Positions 1 to 8,972 of a DNA stretch of 64,000 nt are shown here, in pieces. The notes under the pieces are model-generated. The model was given only the letters and a program-made list of their open reading frames with translations. It made no database searches and was not told where the DNA came from. The stretch spans positions 62,001 through 126,000 of the forward strand of contig NZ_LAQT01000010.1 of the NCBI RefSeq assembly GCF_001294205.1, written 5' to 3'. Source of the stretch: Amantichitinum ursilacus (GTDB taxonomy: Bacteria > Pseudomonadota > Gammaproteobacteria > Burkholderiales > Chitinibacteraceae). How positions within the stretch are numbered: the first letter of the stretch is position 1; every line of letters starts with the position of its first letter. The position numbers and the translations under genes are program-made.

Positions 1-1253
1 AAGGTTTGGCGGGGGTGGTGGCGGGCCTGGTCGGGCGGGCGTTGCAGCCGCGGCATGCGCATTTTGCCAGGTTTAAAGCGCAGGACGGCGCGGTGATCGA
101 TGAGGGACTGGCGTTGTATTTTCCCGGCCCGGCCTCGTTTACCGGCGAGGATGTGCTGGAGCTGCAAGGCCATGGCGGCCCCGTGGTGCTGCGCATGTTG
201 TTGGCGCGTTGCGTTGAGCTGGGCGCGCGGCATGCGCAGCCGGGCGAATTTACCCGGCGCGCGTTTCTTAACGGCAAGCTCGATCTGGCGCAGGCCGAGG
301 CCGTGGCCGATCTGATTGATGCGCAATCCGAAGCCGCCGCACGTTCAGCGCTCAAATCGCTGGATGGCGCGTTTTCTCGCGAGATCAACGCGCTGACCGA
401 GCAAATGATTACGCTGCGCATGCTGGTCGAAGCGACGATTGATTTCCCGGAAGAGGATATCGATTTTCTCCAGGCCGCCGATGCGCGCGGCAAGCTGGCG
501 CAAATTGATGAGCAACTGGCGCGCGTATTGGCCACTGCCAGCCAGGGTCGCATGTTGCGCGAAGGTCTGCATGTGGTGCTGATCGGCCAGCCCAATGTGG
601 GCAAATCCAGTTTGTTGAATGCGCTGGCCGGCACCGACGTTGCCATCGTCACCGATATCGCCGGCACCACGCGGGATACGGTGCGCGAGCTGATCCAGCT
701 GGACGGCGTGCCCTTGCACGTGATCGACACCGCCGGTTTGCGCGAGACCGAAGACGCCGTGGAAAAGATCGGCATCGCGCGCACCTGGCAGGCGCTGGAA
801 AAGGCCGATCTGGCGCTGCTGTTGCTGGATAGCCGCGAAGGCATCACCGCGCATGACGAGGCCATCCTGCAGCGTTTGCCCGCGCAATTGCCGGTGCTGC
901 GCGTGTTTAACAAGATTGATCTGACCGGCGAGCAATCAGGCGCGGTCGATGATTATGAAGTCCACGTTTCGGCGCAGACCGGCGCGGGCCTGGACACTTT
1001 GCGTCAGCGTTTGCTGGCCCTGGCCGGTTGGCATGGCGCCAACGAAGGCGTGTTTATTGCGCGCGAGCGTCACCTCGACGCCATCCGGCGCGCGGCCGGG
1101 CATGTCGATTCAGCGGCGCATGCGTTTAATGCGCTGGAGCTGTTTGCCGAAGAGTTGCGGCTGGCGCAGCAAGCGCTGAACGAGATTACCGGCGAGTTCA
1201 CGTCGGATGATTTGCTGGGCGTGATTTTCAGCCGCTTCTGCATCGGCAAATAG
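1..1253 (+). CDS. mnmE: tRNA modification GTPase MnmE, 3' part (5' end outside window)
   Basis: MnmE works with MnmG to install the aminomethyl or carboxymethylaminomethyl group on U34 of tRNAs. The frame is open from base 3, and about 40 N-terminal residues are missing against the usual 450. Counting from base 6, the folate-binding TrmE domain is followed by the helical domain with an inserted G domain: G1 GQPNVGKS at about 193-200, G2 DIAGTTRD at 217-224, G3 DTAG at 241-244, and NKID near 304. The protein ends in FCIGK, whose Cys is the conserved C-terminal residue of the family. mnmE commonly lies near oriC after yidC, but the upstream side is not visible here. Identification is certain. 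Confidence 0.97.
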   Translation, partial: GLAGVVAGLVGRALQPRHAHFARFKAQDGAVIDEGLALYFPGPASFTGEDVLELQGHGGPVVLRMLLARCVELGARHAQPGEFTRRAFLNGKLDLAQAEAVADLIDAQSEAAARSALKSLDGAFSREINALTEQMITLRMLVEATIDFPEEDIDFLQAADARGKLAQIDEQLARVLATASQGRMLREGLHVVLIGQPNVGKSSLLNALAGTDVAIVTDIAGTTRDTVRELIQLDGVPLHVIDTAGLRETEDAVEKIGIARTWQALEKADLALLLLDSREGITAHDEAILQRLPAQLPVLRVFNKIDLTGEQSGAVDDYEVHVSAQTGAGLDTLRQRLLALAGWHGANEGVFIARERHLDAIRRAAGHVDSAAHAFNALELFAEELRLAQQALNEITGEFTSDDLLGVIFSRFCIGK

Positions 1254-1490
1254 GCTAGTCGGTCTTGTCGCCGGGCGCGCGGCAATGCTATAAAGCCGCG
1301 TCGGAAAAGGCAGGCCTGGTTTGGTAAGCCCAGGCTCTTTCGGTAACGAAAGCTCTGGTCTTTGGCCTCGCGCACAAGATCCCCACGACGAACACAGCAC
1401 GCCATTACCGGCGTCGCGCTGTTCGTCCGTGCGGGTTCTGCAGTGGGGAACGCTCCGGTCGAACATTCACCTTTCGACATGGAGCGCCTG
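1254..1490. other. Intergenic region with consecutive hairpins between mnmE and the monooxygenase
   Basis: This gap holds several short hairpins. CGCGGC pairs with GCCGCG around 1279-1300. CCTGG (1315-1319) pairs with CCAGG (1330-1334). CTTTCG-GTAA-CGAAAG (1337-1352) closes a GNRA-type tetraloop. AGGCC (1312-1316) could pair with GGCCT (1364-1368) around the whole set. No U-tract follows, so it is not a classical terminator. It may be a structured leader of the downstream gene, but I recognise no known class. Confidence 0.35.
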
Positions 1491-3047
1491 ATGCATACGC
1501 AACACCCCCAATCCGAACACCCGCAACATCCCCCCATTTTTGACGTGATCATCGCCGGCGGCGGCCCAGTGGGCCTGTTTCTGGCCTGCGAGCTACGCTT
1601 GTTCGGCTTGTCCGTGCTGGTGCTGGAGCAAGCCGCCGACACGCACACGCCGCTCAAACGCCTGCCCTTTGGCCTGCGCGGCCTGTCCGTGCCGACGCAA
1701 GAAGCCTTGTACCGACGCGATCTGCTCGACACCGTGCGGGCAGCGCAACACAGCCCCGCCACCCGGCAAGCCGCGCACTGGCTGCAACAGCCGCGCCAGC
1801 CCGCAGGCCACTTTGCCGGCATCCAGTTTTATCAAGACGACATCGATCGATCGCAGTGGCCATTGCGCCTGCCCGATGCAATGGAGGGCAGCCTGCCCGT
1901 TGCGCTGGAATCCTTCGAAACCGCACTGGCGCAGCGCGCGCAAACGCTGGGGGCGGAGATCCGCTATGGCATGGGCGTCAGCGGCTTAAAGGCCAATGAC
2001 GACGGCGTGGCAGTGACTGCCGGCGCAGCGCATTTTAACGGGCGCTGGCTGGTCGGCTGCGATGGCGGCCGCAGCACGGTGCGTAAGCTGGGCGGCTTTC
2101 AATTTACCGGCACCGAGCCCGAGTTCACCGGCTATTCCGCCGAAGTTGAGCTGGCCGACCCAAACGCGCTGCCGCCGGGCCGTCATTACACTGCCAACGG
2201 CATGTACACGTTTGCGCGGCCGGGCACGCTGGCGCTGGTGGATTTTGACGGCGGGGCCTTCCACCGCACCACGCCGATTACGCTGCACCAGGTGCAAACG
2301 GTTTTGCAGCGCGTGTCCGGCACCGACATCCAGCTGACCGCGCTAAAACTGGCCAGTACCTGGACCGACCGTGCATTCCAGGCCAGCAGCTATCGCCACG
2401 GTCGCGTGCTGCTGGCGGGCGATGCCGCGCATGTGCATTCGCCGCTGGGTGGGCAAGGCTTGAACCTGGGCATTGGCGATGCGATGAATCTGGGCTGGAA
2501 ACTGGCCGCCACCGTTCGCGGTGATGCCCCGGCCGCTCTGCTCGATAGTTATCAACAAGAACGGCACCCGGTAGGCGCGGCGGTGCTGGACTGGTCCCGC
2601 GCACAAGTGGCGCTGATGCGCCCGACGCCCGCCACACGTGCACTGGCGGCCGTGATGCGTGATCTGATCGAAACGCGCGATGGCGCCACCTATTTTGCCG
2701 AGCGCGTGTGGGGCGTTTCGCTGCGTTATCCGCTCGGCGATGGCCACCCCCTGGTCGGCCGCAGTGTGCCCGATTTTGAACTGAGCAATGGCGCCCGCGT
2801 GGGCACGCTGTTGCGTGGCGGCCAAGGCTTGCTGTTGCAGTTTGATAGCAGCCCGTCACTCGCGCCGCAACTGGCACCGTGGCAGCGGCAGGTCAGCTAC
2901 GTGGCTGGCGCGGTCCAACAAAACCTGGGTTTACGCGCGTTACTGGTGCGCCCGGACGGCGTGGCGGCATGGGCCACTGACGATTTGGCGGACACCACTG
3001 CGCTGGCTGCGGCGCTGGCGCGTTGGTTCGGCCCGCAGCACAGCTAG
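1491..3047 (+). CDS. FAD-dependent aromatic-ring monooxygenase (PheA/TfdB/UbiH superfamily)
   Basis: A 518-residue single-component flavin monooxygenase of the phenol hydroxylase/TfdB-like group, which uses NAD(P)H and O2 to hydroxylate an aromatic or polyketide substrate. An N-terminal Rossmann motif (IIAGGGPVG, about residues 21-29) binds ADP. The DG motif (GCDGGRSTVRK, about 187) and the GDAAH motif (about 310-314, followed by PLGGQGLNLGIGDA) bind FAD. The C-terminal ~130 residues resemble the thioredoxin-fold tail of these enzymes. ATG at 1491 has GGAG six bases upstream; ATG at 1479 is the alternative. It stands alone, so the substrate cannot be inferred. Confidence 0.85.
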   Translation: MHTQHPQSEHPQHPPIFDVIIAGGGPVGLFLACELRLFGLSVLVLEQAADTHTPLKRLPFGLRGLSVPTQEALYRRDLLDTVRAAQHSPATRQAAHWLQQPRQPAGHFAGIQFYQDDIDRSQWPLRLPDAMEGSLPVALESFETALAQRAQTLGAEIRYGMGVSGLKANDDGVAVTAGAAHFNGRWLVGCDGGRSTVRKLGGFQFTGTEPEFTGYSAEVELADPNALPPGRHYTANGMYTFARPGTLALVDFDGGAFHRTTPITLHQVQTVLQRVSGTDIQLTALKLASTWTDRAFQASSYRHGRVLLAGDAAHVHSPLGGQGLNLGIGDAMNLGWKLAATVRGDAPAALLDSYQQERHPVGAAVLDWSRAQVALMRPTPATRALAAVMRDLIETRDGATYFAERVWGVSLRYPLGDGHPLVGRSVPDFELSNGARVGTLLRGGQGLLLQFDSSPSLAPQLAPWQRQVSYVAGAVQQNLGLRALLVRPDGVAAWATDDLADTTALAAALARWFGPQHS

Positions 3048-3426
3048 TCCACGTCAAGCCAGCCGGCACAGCGCGGCCTCCCACGCCGGTTTGCTGGCGG
3101 GGCCGCGCGACGACGAGCCCCATTGATGGCCCCCGCCATTTGTGCGCGTCAACGTCTGCGGCAAGACCTTTTTCTGCGTACCAGAATGATCTGGCCTCAG
3201 CCCGGCCTGCCCGACAAACGCCCCGGTGCAAATCGAAAGCGCCCGCCCCGCATTGGACAGCAGAAAAGCGGTCAACCCGCCACTGATCCAGCAACAAGAC
3301 GCCGCGCTAGGTAAGGTGCGGCGCTGTCGCTAGAATAGCGACTCCGCGCGCGGCTCCCTGTTGGGTGGCCCGGCCCCGATGGGCCAGCCGCCCTTCCGGC
3401 GCGGACGTTTTACGATAGGAAAAACA
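3048..3426. other. Intergenic region, 379 bases
   Basis: I see no gene here. A -10-like TAGAAT lies at 3331-3336 inside the small inverted repeat GTCGC-tagaata-GCGAC, and probably belongs to the promoter of the downstream Hsp70-like gene. The same TAGAATAGCG word precedes gpmA. No convincing -35 box or terminator is visible. Confidence 0.35.
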
Positions 3427-4746
3427 TTGAACCATCCCGCCCCTTCGTCGTTGCATCCGCATGCCAGCACCACCCTTGCGCCCGGCGCCATCGCCCGCGC
3501 CTGTGGCATAGACTTTGGCACGTCCAATTCCACCGTGGGCTGGATGCGCCCCGGCGCGGCCCCGTTGCTGGCGCTGGAAGATGGCAAGACCACCCTGCCC
3601 TCGATGCTGTTTTTCAATTCGGAAGAAGACAGCATCAGCTATGGCCGCGTGGCGCTGACGGAATATCTGGACGGCTACGAAGGCCGCCTGATGCGCTCGC
3701 TCAAGAGCATTCTGGGCACCGGCCTGATGGATTTGCAGACCGAAGTGCAAGGCCAGAGCCTGTCATTTCGCACCATCCTCAGCCACTTTATCGGCGAACT
3801 GAAACACCGCGCCGAGCAAGCCGCGGGCCGTGGGTTCGAGCACGCAGTGCTGGGCCGTCCGGTGCATTTTGTCGACGATGACCCGGTGGCCGACCAACTG
3901 GCGCAAGACGTGCTGGCTGACATCGCGCGCTCGGTGGGTCTCAAGCATGTGGAATTCCAGTACGAGCCGATTGCGGCGGCGTTTGATTTTGAACGCACGT
4001 TGCAACGCGAAACGCTAACGCTGATCGTCGATATCGGCGGCGGTACGTCTGACTTTTCGCTGCTGCGCTTGTCGCCGGAACGTTCGCTCAAGAACGACCG
4101 GCTGGGCGATATCCTGGCCAATGGCGGCGTGCATATCGGCGGGACCGATTTTGATAAGCAACTGAGCCTGGCCTGCGTGATGCCGCTGCTTGGTTATCGC
4201 AGCCGGCTTAAAAACAATTCCGAAGTGCCGTCCAGTTATTACTTCAACCTGGCCACCTGGCACACCATCAACTTTGTCTACACCCGCAAGATCTGGTCCG
4301 AGCTGCAAGACGTATTCCGCGATTCCGGCCCCGATACGCGCGTGTTGCTGGATCGGCTGTTCGGGCTGATTTCGGAGCGCGCGGGCCACTGGCTGGCCAT
4401 GCGTGTGGAAGAAACCAAAATCGCCCTGTCTGGCCAGGAACATCACATCCTGCCGCTGGACCGCATTGCCGAAGGCCTGACCCACACCGTGGCGCGCAGC
4501 GAATTTGAAGACGCCATCGATGGCCAGATCGTGCGCATCGAAGACACCGTCAAGGGCTTGCTCAAAGACGCCAACTTGCGTGCCGACCAGGTGGACACCG
4601 TTTTCTTTACCGGTGGCTCGTCCGGCGTGCCGCTGTTGCGCCAACGCGTGGCCGCCCTGCTGCCCGCCGCGCAGCACGTGGAAGGCGATCTGTTTGGCAG
4701 CATCGGCAGCGGCCTGGCCATCGACGCCCTGCGCAAGTTTGGTTAA
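3427..4746 (+). CDS. yegD: Hsp70-family chaperone, YegD-like
   Basis: A 439-residue actin-fold ATPase related to E. coli YegD: an Hsp70 nucleotide-binding domain without a full peptide-binding domain. It contains the phosphate-1 loop GIDFGTSNST (about residues 27-36), the phosphate-2 motif VDIGGGTSDFSLL (about 200) and the adenosine motif FFTGGSSGVPLL (about 393). I chose TTG at 3427 because AGGA sits at 3417-3420 with correct spacing, and the protein then matches the ~450-residue family length. Upstream in-frame starts would add residues with no family resemblance. No DnaJ partner is nearby. The function of YegD proteins is poorly defined; a specialised chaperone role is inferred. Confidence 0.85.
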   Translation: MNHPAPSSLHPHASTTLAPGAIARACGIDFGTSNSTVGWMRPGAAPLLALEDGKTTLPSMLFFNSEEDSISYGRVALTEYLDGYEGRLMRSLKSILGTGLMDLQTEVQGQSLSFRTILSHFIGELKHRAEQAAGRGFEHAVLGRPVHFVDDDPVADQLAQDVLADIARSVGLKHVEFQYEPIAAAFDFERTLQRETLTLIVDIGGGTSDFSLLRLSPERSLKNDRLGDILANGGVHIGGTDFDKQLSLACVMPLLGYRSRLKNNSEVPSSYYFNLATWHTINFVYTRKIWSELQDVFRDSGPDTRVLLDRLFGLISERAGHWLAMRVEETKIALSGQEHHILPLDRIAEGLTHTVARSEFEDAIDGQIVRIEDTVKGLLKDANLRADQVDTVFFTGGSSGVPLLRQRVAALLPAAQHVEGDLFGSIGSGLAIDALRKFG

Positions 4747-4803
4747 GCGCAGCGCCCGGATTACTCGCTCTAACTCGCCGTCCCCCTAAGGAGAAATCTG
4801 CAG

Positions 4804-5403
4804 ATGTATACCGTGCATGGCCTCGCGATGTCTGGCAATTGCTACAAGGTCAAACTGGCGCTGAGCCAGTTGGACAAGCCGTTCCAGTGGAATGAAGTCG
4901 ATATGAAAAACGGCGCGCATCGCACGCCCGACTTTCTGGCGATGAACCCGAACGGCAAGGTGCCCGTGCTGCAGATCGGTGCCAGCACTTATCTGCCGGA
5001 ATCGAATGCGATTCTGTATTACCTGGCCCAGGGGTCCAGTCTGTTTCCGGAAGATCGCTGGGAGCAGGCGCAGGTGATGCAATGGTTGTTTTTTGAGCAG
5101 TACAGTCACGAGCCGCAACTGGCCGTGGCGCGCTTCATTGTTTACTTTGCCGACCGCCCCGCCGCGCGCGAAGACGAGTTGCAAAGCTGCATTGCCGGCA
5201 GCCACAAGGTGCTGGCAGTGATGGAACAGCATTTGCAGGACAAGCGCTTTTTTGTGGGCGACAAGTACAGCATCGCCGACATCGCGCTGTACGCCTATAC
5301 GCATCGCGCGCACGAAGGCCTGGTGGATTTGAGCGCCTACCCGGCGATCAACGCATGGATCGACCGCGTGGCCGCGCAACCGGGGCATGTGCCGATGGGG
5401 TGA
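4804..5403 (+). CDS. Glutathione S-transferase family protein
   Basis: A 199-residue cytosolic GST. The N-terminal thioredoxin-fold domain starts MYTVHGLAMSGNCYKVKLAL; the SGNCYK segment provides Ser/Cys candidates for thiolate activation. It contains the conserved cis-Pro stretch GKVPVLQIG and the glutathione-contacting PESNAIL. The all-helical C-terminal domain carries the FFVGDKYSIADIALY N-capping/hydrophobic staple motif at about residues 148-162. AAGGAG lies ten bases before the ATG. It is likely a small-molecule detoxification or disulfide-reducing GST; the substrate is unknown. It is followed directly by a palindromic repeat. Confidence 0.9.
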   Translation: MYTVHGLAMSGNCYKVKLALSQLDKPFQWNEVDMKNGAHRTPDFLAMNPNGKVPVLQIGASTYLPESNAILYYLAQGSSLFPEDRWEQAQVMQWLFFEQYSHEPQLAVARFIVYFADRPAAREDELQSCIAGSHKVLAVMEQHLQDKRFFVGDKYSIADIALYAYTHRAHEGLVDLSAYPAINAWIDRVAAQPGHVPMG

Positions 5404-5415
5404 AGCCGCGGCGCC

Positions 5416-5511
5416 CATAGGGTGGGTCTAGACCCACCGCCCAAAGTGGCGGGACGCGCCAGTGTGGCGCGAGCACATGGCTTTGGATGGTGGGTCTTGA
5501 CCCACCCTATG
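5416..5511. repeat. Palindromic element copy 1 (GGTGGGTC/GACCCACC family)
   Basis: The element begins CATAGGGTGGGTC and ends GACCCACCCTATG, and each end carries the small palindrome GGTGGGTC-nn-GACCCACC. It lies between the converging GST and hydrolase genes. Its right edge supplies the TAG stop codon (5509-5507) of the leftward hydrolase gene. Confidence 0.9.
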
Positions 5512-6091
5512 CCTTACTCACTTTTCTGAGCAGTTGGCGCAGCAGTTTGAGGCCAACCGGCCATTCGCCGTGGCCGGAGTCGACGTTGATGTGGCCAACG
5601 CCCGACAGCGGCACCAGCTCGCTGCCCCAGGCCTGCGACAATGCCACGGCGCGATCGAGCGAGCACGATGGATCATTGTCGCTGGCCACCAACAAGCTCG
5701 GAAATGGCAGTTCCCGAGCCGGCAACGGCATAAAGCCGCGAAAGCTGTCCGGCGCTTCGTCGCGCGTGACATCGGCCGGCGCCACCAATAATGCCGCCGC
5801 CACATGACGCGCTTTTGACGACAGCGCCGCCCAGTGCCCCACGGTGATGCAGCCCAGGCTATGCGCCACCAGCAGCGTCTGGCCCGAATCCGGAATTTGC
5901 TGATCAAGGCCCTTGACCCACGCTGCCGCCTGCGGGTTCTCCCAATCGCGTTGCTGCACGCGGCGCAGCCCCGGATATTCATCGCACCAGCGCGTTTGCC
6001 AGTGGTCTTCGCCCGAATCGCGCCAGCCCGGCGCCACCACGATGTGATTGCCGCGTTCCAGCCAGCGGGTAATCGGTTCGGTCGTTGTCAT
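5507..6091 (-). CDS. RBBP9/YdeN-type serine hydrolase
   Basis: A 194-residue single-domain alpha/beta hydrolase of the RBBP9/YdeN family (DUF1234/COG3545 type). The nucleophile is Ser78 in VAHSLGC, the acid is the Asp in ASDNDP (about 138-140), and the base is His167 in GVGHINVDSGHG, a typical ending of this family. I chose ATG at 6091, preceded by GAGGA at a suitable distance; upstream in-frame codons give an unrelated extension. Its stop codon TAG comes from the adjacent palindromic element (last residues KVSKA, then GCA-TAG). It is likely co-transcribed with the EAL gene just upstream (7-bp gap). The substrate is unknown. Confidence 0.88.
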   Translation of the reverse strand: MTTTEPITRWLERGNHIVVAPGWRDSGEDHWQTRWCDEYPGLRRVQQRDWENPQAAAWVKGLDQQIPDSGQTLLVAHSLGCITVGHWAALSSKARHVAAALLVAPADVTRDEAPDSFRGFMPLPARELPFPSLLVASDNDPSCSLDRAVALSQAWGSELVPLSGVGHINVDSGHGEWPVGLKLLRQLLRKVSKA

Positions 6092-6098
6092 TGGTGTT

Positions 6099-6926
6099 TC
6101 ATCCTCTTCCCAGCGGGCGCGGTTCGCCCAGGTGAAAGCCCTGCAGCAAGTCAGCGCCGGCATCCAGCGCCAGCTGTTGTTGGTCCGCGGTCTCGATGCC
6201 TTCGACCACCACCAGGGTCTCCAGCTCGTGCAGCAGTTGCACCAGGCGCGGCAGGGCGCGGCGCAATTTGGGCGATTCGACCGCTTGGGCGATCAGCACG
6301 CGGTCGAGTTTTACAATGTCCGGTTCCAGCTGCCACAGCCGGTCCAGGTTGGCGTGGCGGCTGCCAAAGTCGTCGATGGCGATGCGGTAACCCACGCGCC
6401 GATAGTTATCCACCGCATCACGCACGCGGTTGACTTCGCCCTGCGCGATTTCGTCCTCGACGATCTCCAGCACGATGCGTTGCGGCTGCCAGTTCACGGT
6501 GTGCAGCACGCGCTCGAACACCACGCCGTGGCGCTCCACGCCGGTGAGCAAACGCGGATGCACGTTGAGGTACAGATCGCTCTGGCCGCTCTGGAAGGTG
6601 GCGTTGTTGTACAGATGCAGCGTGCGGCAGAGCCGGTCAAACGCAATGATCTGGCCGTGGCTGGCGGCGGCGGCAAAGGCGGCGGCTGGCGCCAGCGGAC
6701 GGCTGCGCGCGCTGGCGCGCAACAAGGCTTCTTGCGCGACGGCCTGGCCTTGCGCGTTAAAGATCGGCTGGAACACGCTGGCCAGCGTCAGCCCCAGCGC
6801 GCGTACGGTAATGCCGCGCGTGGCGTCGATGCCAAATTCGGCATCGGGCCAATCGGTGCGGATAAAGTCCGGTAACGGCACTTTCAGCACATTGCTGTCG
6901 GGCGTTACGCCGCTTACATCGATCAT
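6099..6926 (-). CDS. EAL-domain cyclic-di-GMP phosphodiesterase
   Basis: A 275-residue protein with an N-terminal ~45-residue extension and one EAL domain that hydrolyses c-di-GMP to pGpG. All the metal and catalytic positions I can check are present: E66 (EALLR), N121 (LNVHP), E154 (LEIVED), D185-D186 (IDDFG), K206 (VKLD), E242 (VEGIET) and Q262 (LQGFHLGEP). The loop-6 segment is DDFGSRHANLDRL instead of the usual DFGxGxSSL. This may affect dimerisation or activity, although the metal ligands are kept. There is no GGDEF, PAS or membrane segment. ATG at 6926 is preceded by GGAAG; a longer TTG start at 6959 is less likely. Confidence 0.9.
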   Translation of the reverse strand: MIDVSGVTPDSNVLKVPLPDFIRTDWPDAEFGIDATRGITVRALGLTLASVFQPIFNAQGQAVAQEALLRASARSRPLAPAAAFAAAASHGQIIAFDRLCRTLHLYNNATFQSGQSDLYLNVHPRLLTGVERHGVVFERVLHTVNWQPQRIVLEIVEDEIAQGEVNRVRDAVDNYRRVGYRIAIDDFGSRHANLDRLWQLEPDIVKLDRVLIAQAVESPKLRRALPRLVQLLHELETLVVVEGIETADQQQLALDAGADLLQGFHLGEPRPLGRG

Positions 6927-6956
6927 CTCGGCGTGGCTTCCTGTGTTTTTAGCGCG

Positions 6957-6987
6957 CAAAAAAAGCCAGGCCGTCGCAGACCTGGCT
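6957..6987 (-). terminator. Rho-independent terminator after the peroxiredoxin gene
   Basis: On the minus strand the stem AGCCAGG / CCTGGCT with a 10-base loop is followed by a run of seven T. It sits 45 bases after the peroxiredoxin stop and separates it from the EAL gene. Confidence 0.88.
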
Positions 6988-7031
6988 GGCGGTAACGGCG
7001 CGCTGTGTAATGCGATGGCGCGACGGACAGA

Positions 7032-7670
7032 TTACTTGTTGGGCTGCGGCGTCAGGCGCAGATACGGCCGCACCGCGTTGTAGCCCTTGGGAAAGCGCTG
7101 CGCGATTTCGGCTTCGTCTTGCAGCGACGGCACGATGACCACGTCGTCACCATCCTGCCAGTTGGCGGGGGTGGCCACTTTGTGGTGGTCGGTCAGTTGC
7201 AGCGAATCGATCACACGCAAAATCTCGTTGAAATTGCGGCCGGTGGACGCCGGGTAAGTCAGCGTCAGGCGGATTTTTTTGGTTGGGTCGATCACGAACA
7301 CCGTGCGCACGGTGGCATTGGCCAGCGAGTTGGGGTGGATCATGTCGTACAGCGTGGCCACGGTCTTGTCGGCGTCAGCCAGGATGGGGAAATTAACGCG
7401 CGTGTTTTGCGTTTCGTTAATGTCGGAAATCCATTTGTGATGCGATTCCAGCGGATCAACGCTCACGGCCAGGGCTTTGACATTGCGCTTGGCAAACTCG
7501 TCTTTCAGCTTGGCCGTGTAGCCCAGCTCGGTGGTGCACACCGGGGTGAAATCGGCCGGATGCGAGAACAGCACAATCCAGCTATCGCCGGCCCATTCGT
7601 GAAAATGGATGGGGCCTTCAGACGATTCTTGCGAGAAATCGGGGGCGATGTCGCCGAGACGCAGAGTCAT
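7032..7670 (-). CDS. 1-Cys peroxiredoxin (Prx6 type)
   Basis: A 212-residue thiol peroxidase that reduces H2O2 and organic peroxides. The active-site motif is HPADFTPVCTTE with the peroxidatic Cys45, the only cysteine in the protein, so there is no resolving Cys and the enzyme belongs to the 1-Cys group. The length and the C-terminal domain (GYNAVRPYLRLTPQP) are typical of Prx6. It is monocistronic, ending in a strong terminator at 6957-6987. The reductant is not encoded nearby. Confidence 0.93.
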   Translation of the reverse strand: MTLRLGDIAPDFSQESSEGPIHFHEWAGDSWIVLFSHPADFTPVCTTELGYTAKLKDEFAKRNVKALAVSVDPLESHHKWISDINETQNTRVNFPILADADKTVATLYDMIHPNSLANATVRTVFVIDPTKKIRLTLTYPASTGRNFNEILRVIDSLQLTDHHKVATPANWQDGDDVVIVPSLQDEAEIAQRFPKGYNAVRPYLRLTPQPNK

Positions 7671-7874
7671 TGCAATTACTCCTGATTGGTCGGCCCGCCG
7701 CAGCGCCGCCGATTGATAACCATGTAACCAGAACTGATTGGGTCAGCCGGCGTAGCGAGCGGGTGCAGGCTGGGTACGGCCAGCGCGCAACAACCGGAGC
7801 GTACGTTTTGTACGTGAGGATTGTGAGCACTGCCCGGACCCGGCATGCGCCGGCGCAGTAGCCGGATGGCCCGA
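7671..7874. other. Intergenic region with CGTAC-GTTTT-GTACG inverted repeat
   Basis: 204 bases between two leftward genes. CGTAC (7800-7804) and GTACG (7810-7814) form a hairpin within a GC-rich stretch. The wording around the hairpin resembles short dispersed intergenic sequences I recall from other proteobacteria. Only one copy is present in this window. It may be a regulatory or repeat remnant; its role is unknown. Confidence 0.35.
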
Positions 7875-8876
7875 TCAGCGGCCGGCGTTGTAGATTTGAT
7901 CGAACACGCCACCGTCAGAGAAGTGGGTTTGCTGCGCTTTGGTCCAGCCGCCAAACACATCGTCGATATCAAACAGCGCCACTTTCGGGAACTGATGCGC
8001 GTACTTGGCGTAAACGTCCTTGTCGATCGGGCGATAGAAGTTACGCGCGGCGATTTCCTGGCCTTCCTTGCTGTACAGGAACTTCAGATATTCCTCGGCC
8101 ACCTTGCGCGTGCCCTTCTTGTCGACCACTTTGTCCACCACAGCCACCGGCGGCTCCGCCTTGATCGAGATGGTCGGTGCGACGATGTCGAACTTGTCTA
8201 CGCCAAATTCTTTTTGCGACAGCACGGCTTCGTTTTCCCAGGCCAGCAGCACGTCACCCAGACCACGCTGGGTAAACGAAATGGTGGAACCGCGCGCGCC
8301 GGTGTCGAGTACCGGCACGTTCTTGTACACCTTCTGGATGTAATCCTTGGCCTTGTCTTCGCTGCCGTAGGTCTTCTTGGCCCAGCCATACGCGGCCAGG
8401 TAAGCCCAACGCGCGCCGCCGCTGGTTTTGGGGTTGGCGGTAATCACTTTGACGTCCGGACGGATCAGATCGGTCCAGTCCTTGATGTTCTTGGGGTTGC
8501 CCTTGCGCACCAGGAACACGATGGTGGAGGTGTACGGGGTGGCGTTATCGGGCAGCTTTTTTTGCCAATCGGGCGACAGCAGCTTGCCCTTGTCGGCCAA
8601 TACGTCGATGTCATACGCCAGCGCCAGCGTGACGACGTCCGCCTGCAGGCCATCCAGCACCGACCGCGACTGCGCGCCCGAGCCACCGTGCGACTGGCGG
8701 ATCGATACGTCGTCACCGGTTTTGGCTTTGTAGTACTTGGCAAACGCCTTGTTGTAATCCTGATAGAGCTCGCGGGTCGGGTCGTACGACACGTTGAGCA
8801 ATTCAAAGCTGGCAGCCAGTGTAGAGGTGGCAGACAGAGCGATTACAACCGAGGCGAGCAGGGGCTTCAAACGCAT
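7875..8876 (-). CDS. sbp: Periplasmic sulfate/thiosulfate-binding protein
   Basis: A 333-residue periplasmic solute-binding protein for an ABC sulfate importer. A Sec signal peptide ends near residue 22 ([22 protein letters not shown]). The family signatures [19 protein letters not shown] and [10 protein letters not shown] are present; these loops hold the sulfate oxyanion. An AAGGA ribosome site precedes the ATG. No cysUWA genes are nearby, so the permease is encoded elsewhere. The AT-rich upstream region probably carries the promoter and may be CysB-controlled, as is usual for this gene, but I cannot define a CysB site. Confidence 0.93.
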   Translation of the reverse strand: MRLKPLLASVVIALSATSTLAASFELLNVSYDPTRELYQDYNKAFAKYYKAKTGDDVSIRQSHGGSGAQSRSVLDGLQADVVTLALAYDIDVLADKGKLLSPDWQKKLPDNATPYTSTIVFLVRKGNPKNIKDWTDLIRPDVKVITANPKTSGGARWAYLAAYGWAKKTYGSEDKAKDYIQKVYKNVPVLDTGARGSTISFTQRGLGDVLLAWENEAVLSQKEFGVDKFDIVAPTISIKAEPPVAVVDKVVDKKGTRKVAEEYLKFLYSKEGQEIAARNFYRPIDKDVYAKYAHQFPKVALFDIDDVFGGWTKAQQTHFSDGGVFDQIYNAGR

Positions 8877-8972
8877 GGCGGGCGGTCCTTATAAGCATGT
8901 TTTATTTAAACAGCCCAAATCTTGCCATTGCGTTATTAAGGAGTGAAAGACTAATAAAGCAGCTTTTTATAA
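8877..8972 (-). promoter_or_regulatory. AT-rich upstream region of sbp
   Basis: This 96-base gap is strikingly AT-rich for the window, with runs such as TTTATTTAAA (near 8900) and TTTTTATAATTA (near 8960-8975). It lies immediately upstream of leftward sbp. It most likely holds the promoter and an activator site (CysB is the usual regulator of sulfate uptake); no exact box is claimed. Confidence 0.4.

Noticed and set aside
3825-3845. tRNA T-loop-like GGTTCGA word
   Set aside because: It lies inside the YegD-like coding sequence and no cloverleaf can be built around it.
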